Positions 52,067-62,707 are shown, numbered from the stretch's first letter. The stretch: 64,000 nucleotides of DNA from Pseudomonadota bacterium (GCA_021811235.1 JAJZPG010000009.1:52591-116590); one strand, 5' to 3'. Numbers and translations: made by a program. Notes: generated by a model not told the origin, from the letters alone.

Positions 52067-53019
52067 TGCAGGCCGTGGCGTGGCGGCAGGGCTGGCTGGT
52101 CGCGGGGTTCGCCGGATTGATGCTGGTCTCCGGCATGGCCCGTGCCGAGGCGGCGGTGGAATGGCTGAAACGGGCTGCGACCGCCGCCCAGCAGCAGAAC
52201 TACAGCGGCGTCTACGTGTACCACCATGGCGAGCACGTCGAGGTGCTGCGCGTTTTCCATCGCACCGATGCGAGCGGCGAGCAGGAGAAGGTCGAAGTGC
52301 TGGACGGCACGCCGCGCCAGTTTCTGCGCATCAACAACGATGTCTATTGCCATTTGCCGGACGGCAAGCATGTCCGGCTGGAACGCAATGCCGCCCGCCG
52401 TTTCTTCCCCGCCCTGCTGCCGGTGCAGCCGGCCGCCCTGCTCGACTATTACGAGGCGAAGCTCGGCGGGATCGAGCGCGTCGCCGGTCGCACCTGCCAG
52501 GTGGTGACGCTGGAGCCGCGCGACGGCTATCGTTATGCCTTCAATCTGTGGGTCGACAGGCAAACCGGGCTGCCGTTGAAGTCGCGCATCGTCAATAGCA
52601 ACGGCGGCGTGGTGTCGATGTTCGTGTTCTCCGAAGTCCAGATCGGCAAGGCGCCCGATGTCCAGCTGTTCCGCAATGACATCGCGGGCAAGCGCATCCA
52701 GAAAGCCCACCTCGACCAGCCGGTCGAGGTGGGCTGGAGCGTGACGCCCCCGCCAGGCTACGAGCGGGTGCAGGAAGCGGTGCGCACGTTGCCGGGCAAG
52801 CGGGCGCCGGTTACCCATCTGGTGTTTTCGGACGGGCTTTCCGTGCTGTCGCTATTCGTCGAGCCGATCGAGCCGCAGGTGCAACGCCTGCAGGGCCTGT
52901 CGGCCGAGGGGGCGATCGGGGTCTATGCCCGCCAGGTTGACGGCTATGCCGTGACGACGCTGGGCGAGGTGCCGAACCTGGCCCTGATCGAAACCGGCAA
53001 TTCGGTCAAAAAGAAGTAA
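52066..53019 (+). CDS. rseB: Periplasmic regulator RseB (MucB type)
   Basis: This 317-residue secreted protein (signal peptide ending GMARA) binds the periplasmic part of RseA and shields it from DegS-type cleavage. The MucB phrases QQQNYSGVYVYHHGEHVEVL, YAFNLWVDRQTGLPLKS and VGWSVTPPPGYERV are present. It overlaps rseA by one base. Confidence 0.94.
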   Translation: MQAVAWRQGWLVAGFAGLMLVSGMARAEAAVEWLKRAATAAQQQNYSGVYVYHHGEHVEVLRVFHRTDASGEQEKVEVLDGTPRQFLRINNDVYCHLPDGKHVRLERNAARRFFPALLPVQPAALLDYYEAKLGGIERVAGRTCQVVTLEPRDGYRYAFNLWVDRQTGLPLKSRIVNSNGGVVSMFVFSEVQIGKAPDVQLFRNDIAGKRIQKAHLDQPVEVGWSVTPPPGYERVQEAVRTLPGKRAPVTHLVFSDGLSVLSLFVEPIEPQVQRLQGLSAEGAIGVYARQVDGYAVTTLGEVPNLALIETGNSVKKK

Positions 53020-53031
53020 GCGAACGCAGGT

Positions 53032-53466
53032 ATGCTGGAACAAACCGCCGAGATCGTCAGGACCGCGCCAGACGGCGTCTGGGTGCGGGCGGTCGAGCCG
53101 TCCGGCTGCGGCAGTTGCGGTGGGCAGGGCTGTTCGTCGCGCCGCATTGCCGAGCTGTTCCAGCGTACCCCCCGCCAGTTCCTGGTCGACTGCGATCTGT
53201 CGCTCTCCCCGGGTGACCGGGTGGTGGTCGGCATCGCCCATGGCAGCGTATTGAGGAGCGCACTGCGCATCTATGGCCTGCCACTGGGGCTGATGCTGGC
53301 GGGTGCCCTGATCGCGCAGGCGATCGCGCCCGGAGACGCGTCTGCCGTGGCCGGCATGCTGGTCGGAGGATTGGCTGGCGGGCTGGTCGCGCGCGGCGGC
53401 CGCGCGGCGCGGCCCGTCGTGTTGAGACGCGAAGATGACAAGCGCATTCACATGAGGAAAGGATAA
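53032..53466 (+). CDS. rseC: SoxR-reducing/RseC-family membrane protein
   Basis: This 144-residue protein has the N-terminal Cys cluster SGCGSCGGQGCSS and two membrane helices (about 78-115). RseC members affect sigma-E or SoxR reduction; the role in betaproteobacteria is not settled. It follows rseB by 12 nt. Confidence 0.9.
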   Translation: MLEQTAEIVRTAPDGVWVRAVEPSGCGSCGGQGCSSRRIAELFQRTPRQFLVDCDLSLSPGDRVVVGIAHGSVLRSALRIYGLPLGLMLAGALIAQAIAPGDASAVAGMLVGGLAGGLVARGGRAARPVVLRREDDKRIHMRKG

Positions 53467-53468
53467 CC

Positions 53469-54851
53469 ATGATGAAACAGGCTTTGGCTATGACGGCGTT
53501 GCTGTTTTCCCTGGCGGCGCCGGTAGCAGCGAAGGATGTGGTGGACGTGGCCGATCTGGTCGAAAGACAGGGACCGGCGGTGGTCAATATCAGCACCACC
53601 AAGCTGGTGAAGCGGGGGGCGGAAGGATTTCCGTTCCAGGTTCCCGACGACGAGGAGATGCAGGAGTTCTTCCGTCGCTTTTTCCCCGGCGGGCCGGGCG
53701 GCCCCATGCAGGAGATCCCGGCACGCGGCGCCGGTTCCGGCTTCATCGTCAGCAGCGACGGTTACATCCTGACCAATGCACACGTGGTCCGGGGCGCGGA
53801 CGAGGTCGTGGTCAAGCTCATCGACAAGCGCAAGTTCATCGCCAAGGTGGTGGGGGCCGATGCGCGCACCGATGTCGCCGTCATCAAGATCACTGCCAGC
53901 AATCTGCCTGCAGTCAGGCTGGGCGACCCCGCCCGGCTGCGCGTGGGCGAGGCGGTGGCGGCGATCGGCTCGCCCTTCGGCTTCGAGAATTCGGTGACTG
54001 CGGGCATCGTCTCCGCCAAGGGGCGTTCGCTGCCGTCGGAAAGCTACGTGCCCTACATCCAGACCGACGTGCCGATCAACCCGGGCAATTCGGGCGGGCC
54101 GCTGTTCAACATGCGCGGCGAGGTGGTCGGCATCAACTCGCAGATCTACAGCCGCAGCGGCGGTTACCAGGGCGTATCGTTCGCGATCCCGATCGACGTG
54201 GCGATGGAAGTGGTCGACCAGCTGAAACAGGGTGGCAAGGTATCGCGTGGCTGGCTTGGCGTGGTGATCCAGGAGGTGACGTCCGATCTGGCCGAGTCGT
54301 TCGGGCTGGACCGGCCGCGCGGCGCACTGGTGTCGCAGGTGCAGGAGGACAGTCCGGCCGCGAAGGCGGGCTTGCAGGCGTCCGACGTGATCCTGGCGTT
54401 CAACGGCAGGCTGGTGGAGAACTCCGGCGATCTGCCGCGCATGGTCGGCATGGCCAAGCCGGGCGCCAAGATTCCGCTGCAGGTGTGGCGCCGCGGCAAG
54501 ACGCAGGAACTGCAGGTGGTGCTGGGCGAATTGCCGGGTGAGGAGCAGCTCGCCGGCAAGGGCGGCAAGACCTATTCGCGCGGCGGCCTCGCCCTGTCCG
54601 AGCTGACGCCCGACCAGCGGCGCGAACTGAAGATCGACCATGGCCTCTTGGTGGAAGAGGTGACCGGCGATGCCGCGCGCGCCGGCATCCGGGTCGGCGA
54701 CGTCATCCTCGCGGTGAACAACGGCAAGGTGGCCACGGTCGAGGCCTTCCGCAAGGCGATCGCCGCCGTTCCCAAGGGCAAGAGCGCGGCCATCCTGGTG
54801 CGGCGCGGCGAGGGATCGCTGTACGTTCCGCTGAAGATCTCGGGTGAGTAG
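53469..54851 (+). CDS. mucD: DegP/MucD-type periplasmic serine protease
   Basis: This 460-residue protease-chaperone has a signal peptide (LLFSLAAPVAA), the catalytic triad in LTNAHVVRGADE, ARTDVAVIKI and PINPGNSGGPLFN, and two C-terminal PDZ domains. It degrades misfolded periplasmic proteins under the sigma-E response. It ends overlapping the glutaredoxin-like gene by 8 nt. Confidence 0.96.
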   Translation: MMKQALAMTALLFSLAAPVAAKDVVDVADLVERQGPAVVNISTTKLVKRGAEGFPFQVPDDEEMQEFFRRFFPGGPGGPMQEIPARGAGSGFIVSSDGYILTNAHVVRGADEVVVKLIDKRKFIAKVVGADARTDVAVIKITASNLPAVRLGDPARLRVGEAVAAIGSPFGFENSVTAGIVSAKGRSLPSESYVPYIQTDVPINPGNSGGPLFNMRGEVVGINSQIYSRSGGYQGVSFAIPIDVAMEVVDQLKQGGKVSRGWLGVVIQEVTSDLAESFGLDRPRGALVSQVQEDSPAAKAGLQASDVILAFNGRLVENSGDLPRMVGMAKPGAKIPLQVWRRGKTQELQVVLGELPGEEQLAGKGGKTYSRGGLALSELTPDQRRELKIDHGLLVEEVTGDAARAGIRVGDVILAVNNGKVATVEAFRKAIAAVPKGKSAAILVRRGEGSLYVPLKISGE

Positions 54852-55089
54852 GACGCTCACCCTCTACACGCGGGACGGCTGTCCGCTGTGCGAGGAAATG
54901 GCGGCCGAGGTCGGCGCAATGCTCGGCGGGACCGGACACCGCCTGCTGCCCGTCGACGTCGACGCCGATCCTGCGCTCAAGGCGAAATACGGCTGGGACG
55001 TGCCGCTGCTGTTCGACGTCGATGCCGAAATCTGCCGCCATCAGCTCGACCGGCCGGCTTTGCAGGCCTGGCTGCGTGCGCAACCATAG
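54844..55089 (+). CDS. Glutaredoxin-family protein
   Basis: This 81-residue protein starts at GTG 54844 inside the mucD end. It has LTLYTRDGCPLCEEMAAEV with a CPLC active site, and the DUF836/glutaredoxin-like WDVPLLFDV. It is a cytoplasmic thiol-disulfide protein of unknown partner. It is the last gene before a promoter and hairpin ahead of lepA. Confidence 0.85.
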   Translation: MSRTLTLYTRDGCPLCEEMAAEVGAMLGGTGHRLLPVDVDADPALKAKYGWDVPLLFDVDAEICRHQLDRPALQAWLRAQP

Positions 55090-55134
55090 CGTCCCCAAAT
55101 CCGTTAAAATTCGGGAAGTTATCTCATCCCTGAC

Positions 55135-55158
55135 CGGGCACGGAAACGTGCCCGTTTT
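55135..55158 (+). promoter_or_regulatory. GNRA hairpin immediately before the lepA start
   Basis: CGGGCACG-GAAA-CGTGCCCG is a perfect 8-bp stem with a GAAA tetraloop, followed by TTTT and the GTG start only 7 nt after the stem. No Shine-Dalgarno site is seen. A TAAAAT box at 55105-55110 may be the -10 of lepA. Confidence 0.6.
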
Positions 55159-55161
55159 GCT

Positions 55162-56961
55162 GTGTCGCAGAACCTGATCCGCAATTTTTCCATCATCGCC
55201 CACATCGACCACGGCAAGTCCACCCTGGCCGACCGCCTCATCCAGTTTTGCGGCGGGCTGTCGGAGCGCGAGATGGAGGCGCAGGTGCTCGATTCGATGG
55301 ACCTGGAGAAGGAGCGCGGCATCACCATCAAGGCGCAGACCGCCGCGCTCACCTACAAGGCGCAGGACGGCCAGACCTATCGCCTGAATCTGATCGACAC
55401 CCCCGGCCACGTCGACTTCTCGTACGAGGTCAGCCGCTCGCTGTCCGCCTGCGAGGGCGCGCTGCTGGTGGTCGACGCCTCGCAGGGCGTGGAAGCGCAG
55501 ACGGTGGCCAACTGCTACACCGCGATCGACCTCGGCGTCGAGGTGATCCCGGTGCTGAACAAGATCGACCTGCCCGCCGCCGACCCCGACCGGGTGGCCG
55601 AGGAGATCGAGGACATCGTCGGCCTCGACGCCAGCGACGCGGTGCGCGCTTCGGCCAAGACCGGCATCGGCATCCCGGAAATCCTCGAAGTGGTGGTGAA
55701 GCAGGTGCCGCCGCCGCGCGGCAACGAGGACGCGCCGCTGAAGGCGCTGATCATCGATTCGTGGTTCGACAACTACGTCGGCGTGGTGATGCTGGTGCGG
55801 GTGGTCGACGGGGTGCTGCGTCCGAAGGACAAGATCCGCTTCATGGCGACCGGTGCCCAACATCTGACCGAGCACGTCGGCGTGTTCACCCCGAAGTCGG
55901 TCGACAAGCCCCAGCTTTCGGCGGGCGAGGTGGGTTTCGTCATCGCCGGCATCAAGGAACTGAAGTCGGCGCAGGTGGGCGACACCATCACCCTGGTCGA
56001 CAATCCTGCTGCCGAACCCTTGCCCGGCTTCAAGAAGGTCCAATCCCAGGTGTTCGCCGGCCTCTATCCGGTCGAGTCGCACGACTTCGAGGCACTGCGC
56101 GACGCGCTGACCAAGCTGCAGCTGAACGACGCCGCGCTGCAGTTCGAGCCGGAAGTCAGCCAGGCGCTGGGTTTCGGCTTCCGCTGCGGCTTCCTCGGCC
56201 TCCTGCACATGGACATCGTGCAGGAGCGGCTGGAACGCGAGTACGACATGGATCTCATCACCACCGCGCCGACGGTGGTGTACGAGGTGGTGCTGAAGGA
56301 CGGCACCACGATCAACGTCGAGAACCCGTCCAAGCTGCCGGAGCCATCCAAAATCGAGGAGATCCGCGAGCCCATCATCACCGCGACGATCTTCGTGCCG
56401 GAGGAATTCGTCGGCAACGTCATCACCCTGTGCAACCAGAAGCGCGGCATGCAGGTGAACATGCAGTACCACGGCAAGCAGGTCATGCTGGTGTACGACC
56501 TGCCGATGAACGAGGTGGTGATGGACTTCTTCGACAAGCTGAAGTCGACCAGCCGCGGCTACGCCTCGCTCGACTATGAATTCAAGGAGTTCCGCGCCGG
56601 CGACCTGGTCAAGCTCGACATCCTGGTCAACAACGAAAAGGTCGACGCGCTGTCGCTGATCGTGCATCGCGCCACCAGCGTGTACCGCGGGCGCGAACTG
56701 GCGTCCAAGATGCGCGAGCTGATCCCGCGCCAGATGTTCGACGTCGCGGTGCAGGCGGCGATCGGCGCCAACATCATCGCGCGCGAGAACGTCAAGGCGA
56801 TGCGCAAGAATGTGCTGGCCAAGTGCTACGGCGGCGACATCACGCGCAAGAAGAAACTGCTCGAAAAGCAGAAGGCCGGCAAACGCCGCATGAAGCAGGT
56901 CGGCAACGTCGAAATCCCGCAGGAAGCCTTTCTTGCGATCCTCCAGGTCTCGGACAAGTAA
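55162..56961 (+). CDS. lepA: Elongation factor 4 (LepA)
   Basis: This 599-residue translational GTPase back-translocates stalled ribosomes. G1 [15 protein letters not shown]2 region [19 protein letters not shown]3 [12 protein letters not shown] and G4 [11 protein letters not shown] are intact, and the C-terminal domain [17 protein letters not shown] is characteristic. Start GTG 55162. It is cotranscribed with lepB. Confidence 0.97.
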   Translation: MSQNLIRNFSIIAHIDHGKSTLADRLIQFCGGLSEREMEAQVLDSMDLEKERGITIKAQTAALTYKAQDGQTYRLNLIDTPGHVDFSYEVSRSLSACEGALLVVDASQGVEAQTVANCYTAIDLGVEVIPVLNKIDLPAADPDRVAEEIEDIVGLDASDAVRASAKTGIGIPEILEVVVKQVPPPRGNEDAPLKALIIDSWFDNYVGVVMLVRVVDGVLRPKDKIRFMATGAQHLTEHVGVFTPKSVDKPQLSAGEVGFVIAGIKELKSAQVGDTITLVDNPAAEPLPGFKKVQSQVFAGLYPVESHDFEALRDALTKLQLNDAALQFEPEVSQALGFGFRCGFLGLLHMDIVQERLEREYDMDLITTAPTVVYEVVLKDGTTINVENPSKLPEPSKIEEIREPIITATIFVPEEFVGNVITLCNQKRGMQVNMQYHGKQVMLVYDLPMNEVVMDFFDKLKSTSRGYASLDYEFKEFRAGDLVKLDILVNNEKVDALSLIVHRATSVYRGRELASKMRELIPRQMFDVAVQAAIGANIIARENVKAMRKNVLAKCYGGDITRKKKLLEKQKAGKRRMKQVGNVEIPQEAFLAILQVSDK

Positions 56962-56966
56962 TCACC

Positions 56967-57776
56967 ATGAATTTTGCGCTCATCCTTTTCATCGCACTGG
57001 CCGTCACCGGCGGCATCTGGTTGCTCGACGTGCTGTTGCTGAAGCGTGGCCGCGACAGGGATGCCCGGGAGCCCCTGCTGGTCGAATACGCCAAGAGCTT
57101 CTTTCCGGTCATCCTGGTGGTGTTCGCGCTGCGTTCCTTCCTGGTCGAACCGTTCAAGATCCCGTCAGGATCGATGATGCCGACGCTCCTGGTCGGCGAT
57201 TTCATCCTGGTCAACAAGTACACCTACGGCATCCGCCTGCCGGTGATCAACAAGAAGGTCGTCCAGCTGAACAACCCCGAGCGCGGCGACGTCATGGTGT
57301 TCCGCTACCCGGCCGACCCCGGCCTCGACTACATCAAGCGCGTGATCGGCGTCCCGGGCGACGTGGTCGAATACCGCGACAAGAAGCTCAGCGTCAACGG
57401 CCAGCCGGTGCCGACGAACCACACGGGCACCTACAGCTATGTCGGCAACGGCCTCAACTACGTCACGGCCATGGTGTATGACGAGCGCCTGAACGGAGCC
57501 GGCCACGCGATGATGACCGAACCCGGCAAGCCCTCGGTCTATCCGCCGCAGGTGGTGGACTTCCCCTACCGCGAAAACTGCTCCTACAATGCCGACGGGG
57601 AAGGCTTCGTCTGCAAGGTGCCGCAAGGCCAGTATTTCATGATGGGCGACAATCGCGACGCCAGCAACGACAGCCGCTACTGGGGCTTCGTTCCGGACGA
57701 GAACATCGTCGGCAAGGCCTTCTTCATCTGGATGAACTTTGACGATTTCGGCCGCATCGGCACCACCATTCGATAA
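56967..57776 (+). CDS. lepB: Signal peptidase I
   Basis: This 269-residue inner-membrane protease removes signal peptides. Two N-terminal helices are followed by the catalytic Ser in FKIPSGSMMPTLLVGD and the catalytic Lys in DYIKRVIGVPGD. The box MGDNRDASNDSRYWGFV is typical. It follows lepA by 5 nt. Confidence 0.97.
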   Translation: MNFALILFIALAVTGGIWLLDVLLLKRGRDRDAREPLLVEYAKSFFPVILVVFALRSFLVEPFKIPSGSMMPTLLVGDFILVNKYTYGIRLPVINKKVVQLNNPERGDVMVFRYPADPGLDYIKRVIGVPGDVVEYRDKKLSVNGQPVPTNHTGTYSYVGNGLNYVTAMVYDERLNGAGHAMMTEPGKPSVYPPQVVDFPYRENCSYNADGEGFVCKVPQGQYFMMGDNRDASNDSRYWGFVPDENIVGKAFFIWMNFDDFGRIGTTIR

Positions 57777-57785
57777 GGAGACACC

Positions 57786-58187
57786 ATGCACCACCCCGCC
57801 AGCCTGAAAAAGCAGCAGCACGGTCTGACCATGTTCGGCTTCCTGTTCGTCGCCATCGTGCTGGTGGCGGTCGCCATGCTGGCGATGAAGCTGGTGCCCG
57901 CGTATATCGAGTTCTTCTCGGTGAAGAAGATTCTGGCCACGATGGGACAGGAGTCCGACATCCGCTCGAAAAGCAATGCCGAGATCCGTAACGATTTTGT
58001 GAAGCGTGCCGGCATCGGCTACGTCACCGTGGTCAAGCCCGAGGACCTCAGCATCAATCGCAGCGGCGGCGTTCCGGTCATCTCTGCCGACTACCAGTTC
58101 CGCACCAAGCTGGTCGGCAACGTCAGCCTGGTCGTCGATTTCAGCGCCAGTTCCGACCCCAACGCGGCGCCCCCTAACGTTGAATAA
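57786..58187 (+). CDS. DUF4845 membrane protein
   Basis: This 133-residue protein has one N-terminal membrane helix ([20 protein letters not shown]) and a short periplasmic alpha/beta domain (about 55-130). DUF4845 genes lie between lepB and rnc in many betaproteobacteria; function is unknown. AAGGAGAC precedes ATG 57786. It overlaps rnc by 8 nt. Confidence 0.88.
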   Translation: MHHPASLKKQQHGLTMFGFLFVAIVLVAVAMLAMKLVPAYIEFFSVKKILATMGQESDIRSKSNAEIRNDFVKRAGIGYVTVVKPEDLSINRSGGVPVISADYQFRTKLVGNVSLVVDFSASSDPNAAPPNVE

Positions 58188-58860
58188 TCCCCTGCTGAGC
58201 CAGCGCCTGCAGCAGGCGCTGGGCCATACCTTCGTCCGGGCCGATCTCCTGACCCAGGCGCTGACCCACCGCAGCTACGGCGCGGCCAACAACGAACGGC
58301 TCGAATTCCTCGGCGACTCGGTGCTCAACTGCTCGGTCGCCCGCGCGCTTTACGACGCATTCCCCGAGCTGCCCGAAGGCAGCCTGTCGCGCCTGCGCGC
58401 CAACCTGGTGCGGCAGGAGACCCTGGCCGAGATTGCCGCGACCCTGAAACTGGGCGACAGCCTGCTGCTGGGCGAAGGCGAACTCAAGAGCGGCGGCTTC
58501 CGCCGCCCGTCCATCCTGGCCGATGCGCTGGAGTCGCTGTTTGGCGCGGTTTTCCTCGATGCGGGCTTCGACGAGGCGCAGCGCGTGGTGCGCCGCCTGT
58601 TCGACCCGCTGGTGGCGCAAATCGACCCCAGGGCATCGGGCAAGGATGCGAAGACGCAGCTGCAGGAAGTGCTGCAGTCGCGCCGTCTGCCTTTGCCCGA
58701 GTATCGGCTGGTGGGAACGCAGGGCGAAGCGCACGACCAGAGCTTCATCGTCGAATGCGTGCTGGCCAAGCCCGCGCTCAATACACGCGGCGTCGGCAAG
58801 AGCCGCCGAGCCGCAGAACAGGAAGCCGCGCGCCAAGCGTGTGCACAGCTACAGAAATGA
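58180..58860 (+). CDS. rnc: Ribonuclease III
   Basis: This 226-residue endonuclease processes rRNA and other double-stranded RNA. The signature [12 protein letters not shown] is near residue 40; [12 protein letters not shown] holds the second metal site, and the C-terminal dsRNA-binding domain ends [15 protein letters not shown]. Start is TTG 58180, overlapping DUF4845. It is coupled to era (ATGA). Confidence 0.96.
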   Translation: MNNPLLSQRLQQALGHTFVRADLLTQALTHRSYGAANNERLEFLGDSVLNCSVARALYDAFPELPEGSLSRLRANLVRQETLAEIAATLKLGDSLLLGEGELKSGGFRRPSILADALESLFGAVFLDAGFDEAQRVVRRLFDPLVAQIDPRASGKDAKTQLQEVLQSRRLPLPEYRLVGTQGEAHDQSFIVECVLAKPALNTRGVGKSRRAAEQEAARQACAQLQK

Positions 58861-59753
58861 GCGAGACGTCACAAGAATTCAAATGCGGCCTGATCGCCAT
58901 CGTCGGCCGCCCCAACGTCGGCAAGTCGACGCTGCTCAACAAGCTGGTCGGGCAGAAGATCAGCATCACTTCGAAGAAGGCGCAGACCACGCGCCACCGG
59001 GTGATGGGCATCCATACCACCGACGAGGCGCAGTTCGTCTTCGTCGACACGCCGGGGTTCCAGACCCGTCATGGCAGCACCATGAACCGCGCGATGAACA
59101 AGCGCGTGCGCGAGACCCTGTCGGACACCGACGTGGTGATGATGCTGGTCGAAGCCGGCAGGCTGATGCGCGAAGACCGCCAGGTGATGGAGCTGCTGCC
59201 GAAGGACCGCCCGCTGATCCTGGTGGTGAACAAGATCGACTACGCCAAGGATCGCGCTGCGCTGATGGCCTACCTGCAGGAAGTCGCCGCGGCGCACGCC
59301 TTCACCGAGATCGTTCCGGTGTCGGCCAAGCAGGGCAGCAACCTCGACGAGCTCCTGAAGACGTTGCAGGCGCATCTGCCGGAGAATCCGCCGCTGTTCG
59401 GCGAGGACGACGTCACCGACCAGACCGAGCGCCAGCTGGCTGCGGAATTGATCCGCGAGAAGGTGTTCCGCCTGTGCGGCGAGGAGATCCCCTATGCGGT
59501 CGCCGTTACCATCGACAAGTTCGAGGAAGAGGGCAACCTGCGCCGCATTTTCGCCACCATCCTGGTCGACCGCGACAGCCACAAGGCCATCGTCATCGGC
59601 AAGGGCGGCGAAAAGCTCAAGACCATCTCGACCCAGGCGCGGCTCGACATGGAGCGTGCCTTCGACAGCAAGGTGTATCTGGAGGTCTGGGTCAAGGTGA
59701 AGGGCGGCTGGGCCGACGACGTGCGGATGCTGAAGACGCTGGGGATCGATTAG
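58857..59753 (+). CDS. era: GTPase Era
   Basis: This 298-residue GTPase joins 16S rRNA maturation to the cell cycle. G1 [15 protein letters not shown]3 [10 protein letters not shown] and G4 VNKIDYAKD are followed by a KH domain with [11 protein letters not shown]. It overlaps rnc by 4 nt. Confidence 0.97.
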   Translation: MSETSQEFKCGLIAIVGRPNVGKSTLLNKLVGQKISITSKKAQTTRHRVMGIHTTDEAQFVFVDTPGFQTRHGSTMNRAMNKRVRETLSDTDVVMMLVEAGRLMREDRQVMELLPKDRPLILVVNKIDYAKDRAALMAYLQEVAAAHAFTEIVPVSAKQGSNLDELLKTLQAHLPENPPLFGEDDVTDQTERQLAAELIREKVFRLCGEEIPYAVAVTIDKFEEEGNLRRIFATILVDRDSHKAIVIGKGGEKLKTISTQARLDMERAFDSKVYLEVWVKVKGGWADDVRMLKTLGID

Positions 59754-59803
59754 GTTTCTTCCGAGAAGTGCACGCAGGAACGCCCACACAGCCCGGAGAA
59801 GCG

Positions 59804-59823
59804 ATCGGCGAATATTCGCCGAT
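59804..59823 (+). repeat. Perfect 20-bp palindrome between era and recO
   Basis: ATCGGCGAATATTCGCCGAT (59804-59823) is a perfect palindrome in the 119-nt era-recO gap. Three CTTCGT copies follow at about 59836-59860. No T-run follows the palindrome. Confidence 0.65.
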
Positions 59824-59872
59824 GCGGGGTTTCCCTTCGTCTTTCTTCGTGCGCTTCGTCGACCCATAAAGC

Positions 59873-60625
59873 ATGTCCACCGACGCCCGCATCAACAACG
59901 AACCCGGTTTCATCCTCCACGTTTACCCCTTCAAGGAAACCAGCGTGGTGGCGGAGTCCTTCACCCGCGGCCACGGGCGGGTCGCGCTGATCGCGCGCGG
60001 GGCGCGACGGCCGGCCTCGGCCCTGCGCGGGCTGATGCAGCCTTTCACCCCGCTGTTGCTGTCCTGGTTCGGCAAATCCGACGTGAAGACCCTGCATGCC
60101 GCCGAATGGCAGGGCGGCCTGGTCTCGCCGCATGGGCGGGCGCTGATGTGCGGCTTCTACCTCAACGAATTGCTGCTGCGCCTGCTGGCGCGCGGCGACG
60201 CGCACGAACTGCTGTACGACCATTACGTCGGTACGCTCGACCAGCTGGCGGGCGAGGCCTGCGCCACCGACTACGAACGGATCTTGCGCCGCTTCGAAAA
60301 GAACCTGTTGAGTGAGATTGGCTACGGCGCCACCTTCGATGTCGACGCCGACAGCGGGCAGCCGATCGACCCCGAGGGGCGCTACGTGTTCCAACCCGAA
60401 CGCGGCGCGCTGCGGTCGGTCGGGCAGCCCGGCTGCCCGGTGTCCGGACAGACGCTGATCGACCTGGCCGCCGACCGTTTCGAGCGGCCGGCCACGCTCA
60501 CCGAGGCCAAGGCCCTGATGCGCAGCCTGATCAACCATACCCTCGGCGCCAAGCCGCTTTATACTCGCCAGCTGCTGCGTGAACTCACCGACCTGAATCC
60601 GCCCAATCCAATCGACCCCAGCTGA
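59873..60625 (+). CDS. recO: DNA repair protein RecO
   Basis: This 250-residue recombination mediator loads RecA with RecR. The N-terminal OB domain has [20 protein letters not shown] and the middle contains [20 protein letters not shown]. It lacks an obvious zinc-finger cysteine set. Start ATG 59873. It precedes pdxJ by 4 nt. Confidence 0.94.
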   Translation: MSTDARINNEPGFILHVYPFKETSVVAESFTRGHGRVALIARGARRPASALRGLMQPFTPLLLSWFGKSDVKTLHAAEWQGGLVSPHGRALMCGFYLNELLLRLLARGDAHELLYDHYVGTLDQLAGEACATDYERILRRFEKNLLSEIGYGATFDVDADSGQPIDPEGRYVFQPERGALRSVGQPGCPVSGQTLIDLAADRFERPATLTEAKALMRSLINHTLGAKPLYTRQLLRELTDLNPPNPIDPS

Positions 60626-60629
60626 ACCC

Positions 60630-61358
60630 ATGAGCATCCACCTCGGTGTCAACATCGACCACATCGCCACCCTGCGCCAGGCGCGCAAGACCCGTTACCC
60701 GAGCCCGGTCGAGGCTGCGCTCCTGGCCGAAACCGCCGGCGCCGATTCGATCACCCTGCATCTGCGCGAGGACCGCCGCCACATCCAGGACGCCGACGTC
60801 GCCATCCTGCGCCAGGTGCTGAAGACCAAGATGAACCTCGAAATGGCGGTGACCGGGGAAATGCTCGGCATCGCCATCGCGACCAAACCGCAGGACGTCT
60901 GCCTGGTGCCGGAAAAGCGCGAGGAGCTGACCACGGAAGGCGGGCTCGACGTGAAGGGACAGATGCCGAAAATGACCGATGCCTGCAAGCGTCTCGCCGA
61001 CGCCGGCATCCGCGTGTCGCTGTTCGTCGATGCCGATTTCGCCCAGCTCGACGCCGCGCATGCCGCAGGCGCGCCGGTGGTCGAGATCCACACCGGCCAT
61101 TACGCCGACGCCGTGACCGACGCCGCGCGCATCGCCGAATTCGAACGCATCCGCATGGCCGTTGCCTACGGCCGCAGCCTCGGCCTCACCGTCAATGCCG
61201 GCCACGGACTCACCTACCACAACGTGCAGGCGATCGCCGCGCTGCCCGGCATCCATGAGCTCAACATCGGCCATGCCATCGTCGCGCAGGCGCTGTTCGT
61301 CGGCTGGAAGGAAGCCGTGGCGGAGATGAAGCGGCTGATGGTCGAAGCCGCAATCTGA
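60630..61358 (+). CDS. pdxJ: Pyridoxine 5'-phosphate synthase
   Basis: This 242-residue TIM-barrel enzyme makes pyridoxine phosphate, the precursor of [35 protein letters not shown] and [12 protein letters not shown] are diagnostic. In many relatives acpS follows; here an HD-GYP gene does. Confidence 0.97.
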   Translation: MSIHLGVNIDHIATLRQARKTRYPSPVEAALLAETAGADSITLHLREDRRHIQDADVAILRQVLKTKMNLEMAVTGEMLGIAIATKPQDVCLVPEKREELTTEGGLDVKGQMPKMTDACKRLADAGIRVSLFVDADFAQLDAAHAAGAPVVEIHTGHYADAVTDAARIAEFERIRMAVAYGRSLGLTVNAGHGLTYHNVQAIAALPGIHELNIGHAIVAQALFVGWKEAVAEMKRLMVEAAI

Positions 61359-61393
61359 TGGTGGGGCGTGAACCGACCCCGGTTGTTTGAACG

Positions 61394-62677
61394 ATGAGCG
61401 AACAGATAGAACGCATCAGCATTGACCAGCTAAGAGTGGGGCTCTACATCCGGATCGAATCCTGGATGGATCACCCCTTCCTGTTCAGCAGCTTCAAGAT
61501 ACGCAACGAGAAGCAGCTGCAGCAACTGCGCGCCCTCGGGATTACGCATGTGCTCTATGACAGCAGCAAGAGCGATCTGCCCCCCCTGCCTCCGCCCCCG
61601 GTAAACGCGCCGTCACCCGCGCCGCCGCCGCCGGTACAGGCCGATCCTGAAATCGAGGCGATGTGGGCGGAAAAGAAGGCGCGCCGGGATAAACTCTCGC
61701 GCCAGCGCGAGGCCCTGGGGCGCTGCGAACGACAATTCGCCGCAGGGGCCTCCACCGTCCAATCCCTGTTGCGCAATCTCTTTTCCCGCCCGGACGAGTC
61801 GATGCAACAGGCGCAGGCGCTGGTGTCGGACATGGTGGATTCGATGCTGGCGGACAAGGACATCGTCCTGCATCTGGTGAATGCCAAGGCGGGGGACGAA
61901 AACGCGTATTACCATGCCCTCAATGTCACGATGCTGGCATTGATCCTGGGGAAGGAAGCGCAACTGGACGCCGAGGCGATGCGCGCGCTGGGCCTCGGTG
62001 CGCTGCTGCATGACATCGGCCGGGAAAAGATCCCCAGCAAGATCCTGTTGAACAAGTCTCCCTGGACGAAGGCCGAGCTGAGCTTCTATCAGCAGCATGT
62101 GGCGTATGGTCTCGACATGGCGCGGCCATTGCCCGGCATGTCGGCTGCAGCCTTGGACGTCATTGCCATGCACCATGAACTGCTGGACGGGAGCGGCTAT
62201 CCCGGCCGGCTCGCAGGCGAGCGGATCGGTCGCCTCGCGCGCATTGCCTGCATCGCCAATGCCTACGACAGCTACTGCAATCGCGCCAATCCGGCGGACT
62301 CCATGACGCCGGCCGAGGCCATTTCCTTCATGTTCAAGAAGGAAATGGGCAAATACGACCCCGTGCTGATGCAATTGTTCGTGCGCTGCATGGGCATCTA
62401 CCCGCCCGGCAGCGTCGTGCAGTTGAACAATGGCCAGATTGGCCTGGTGATGAGCATCAACCCGGGCTGCCTCCTGCACCCCTCGCTGTTGATCTATGAC
62501 CCGCATGTTCCGAAGGAGGAGGCCTTGTGGCTGGATCTGCGCGAAGCTCCCGACCTCTCCGTGGTCAAGACCCTGCGCCCCGCCGAATTGGATAGGGCGG
62601 TGCTCGCCTACCTCGACCCGCGCACACGGATCAGCTATTTCACCGGGAGCGGTCTGTCGGGCAATCGATCCGCTTGA
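61394..62677 (+). CDS. HD-GYP c-di-GMP phosphodiesterase with DUF3391
   Basis: This 427-residue protein begins with a DUF3391 domain (ISIDQLRVGLYIRIESWMDH) and a Pro-rich linker (about 65-85). The HD-GYP domain follows, with ALNVTMLAL, LLHDIGREKIPSKIL and the signature HHELLDGSGYPGRL intact. It should hydrolyse c-di-GMP in the cytoplasm. It follows pdxJ by 35 nt without a clear promoter or ribosome site. Confidence 0.93.
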   Translation: MSEQIERISIDQLRVGLYIRIESWMDHPFLFSSFKIRNEKQLQQLRALGITHVLYDSSKSDLPPLPPPPVNAPSPAPPPPVQADPEIEAMWAEKKARRDKLSRQREALGRCERQFAAGASTVQSLLRNLFSRPDESMQQAQALVSDMVDSMLADKDIVLHLVNAKAGDENAYYHALNVTMLALILGKEAQLDAEAMRALGLGALLHDIGREKIPSKILLNKSPWTKAELSFYQQHVAYGLDMARPLPGMSAAALDVIAMHHELLDGSGYPGRLAGERIGRLARIACIANAYDSYCNRANPADSMTPAEAISFMFKKEMGKYDPVLMQLFVRCMGIYPPGSVVQLNNGQIGLVMSINPGCLLHPSLLIYDPHVPKEEALWLDLREAPDLSVVKTLRPAELDRAVLAYLDPRTRISYFTGSGLSGNRSA

Positions 62678-62707
62678 ATGCCTCCGCGGTTCCGTGCCGG
62701 GAGCGTG

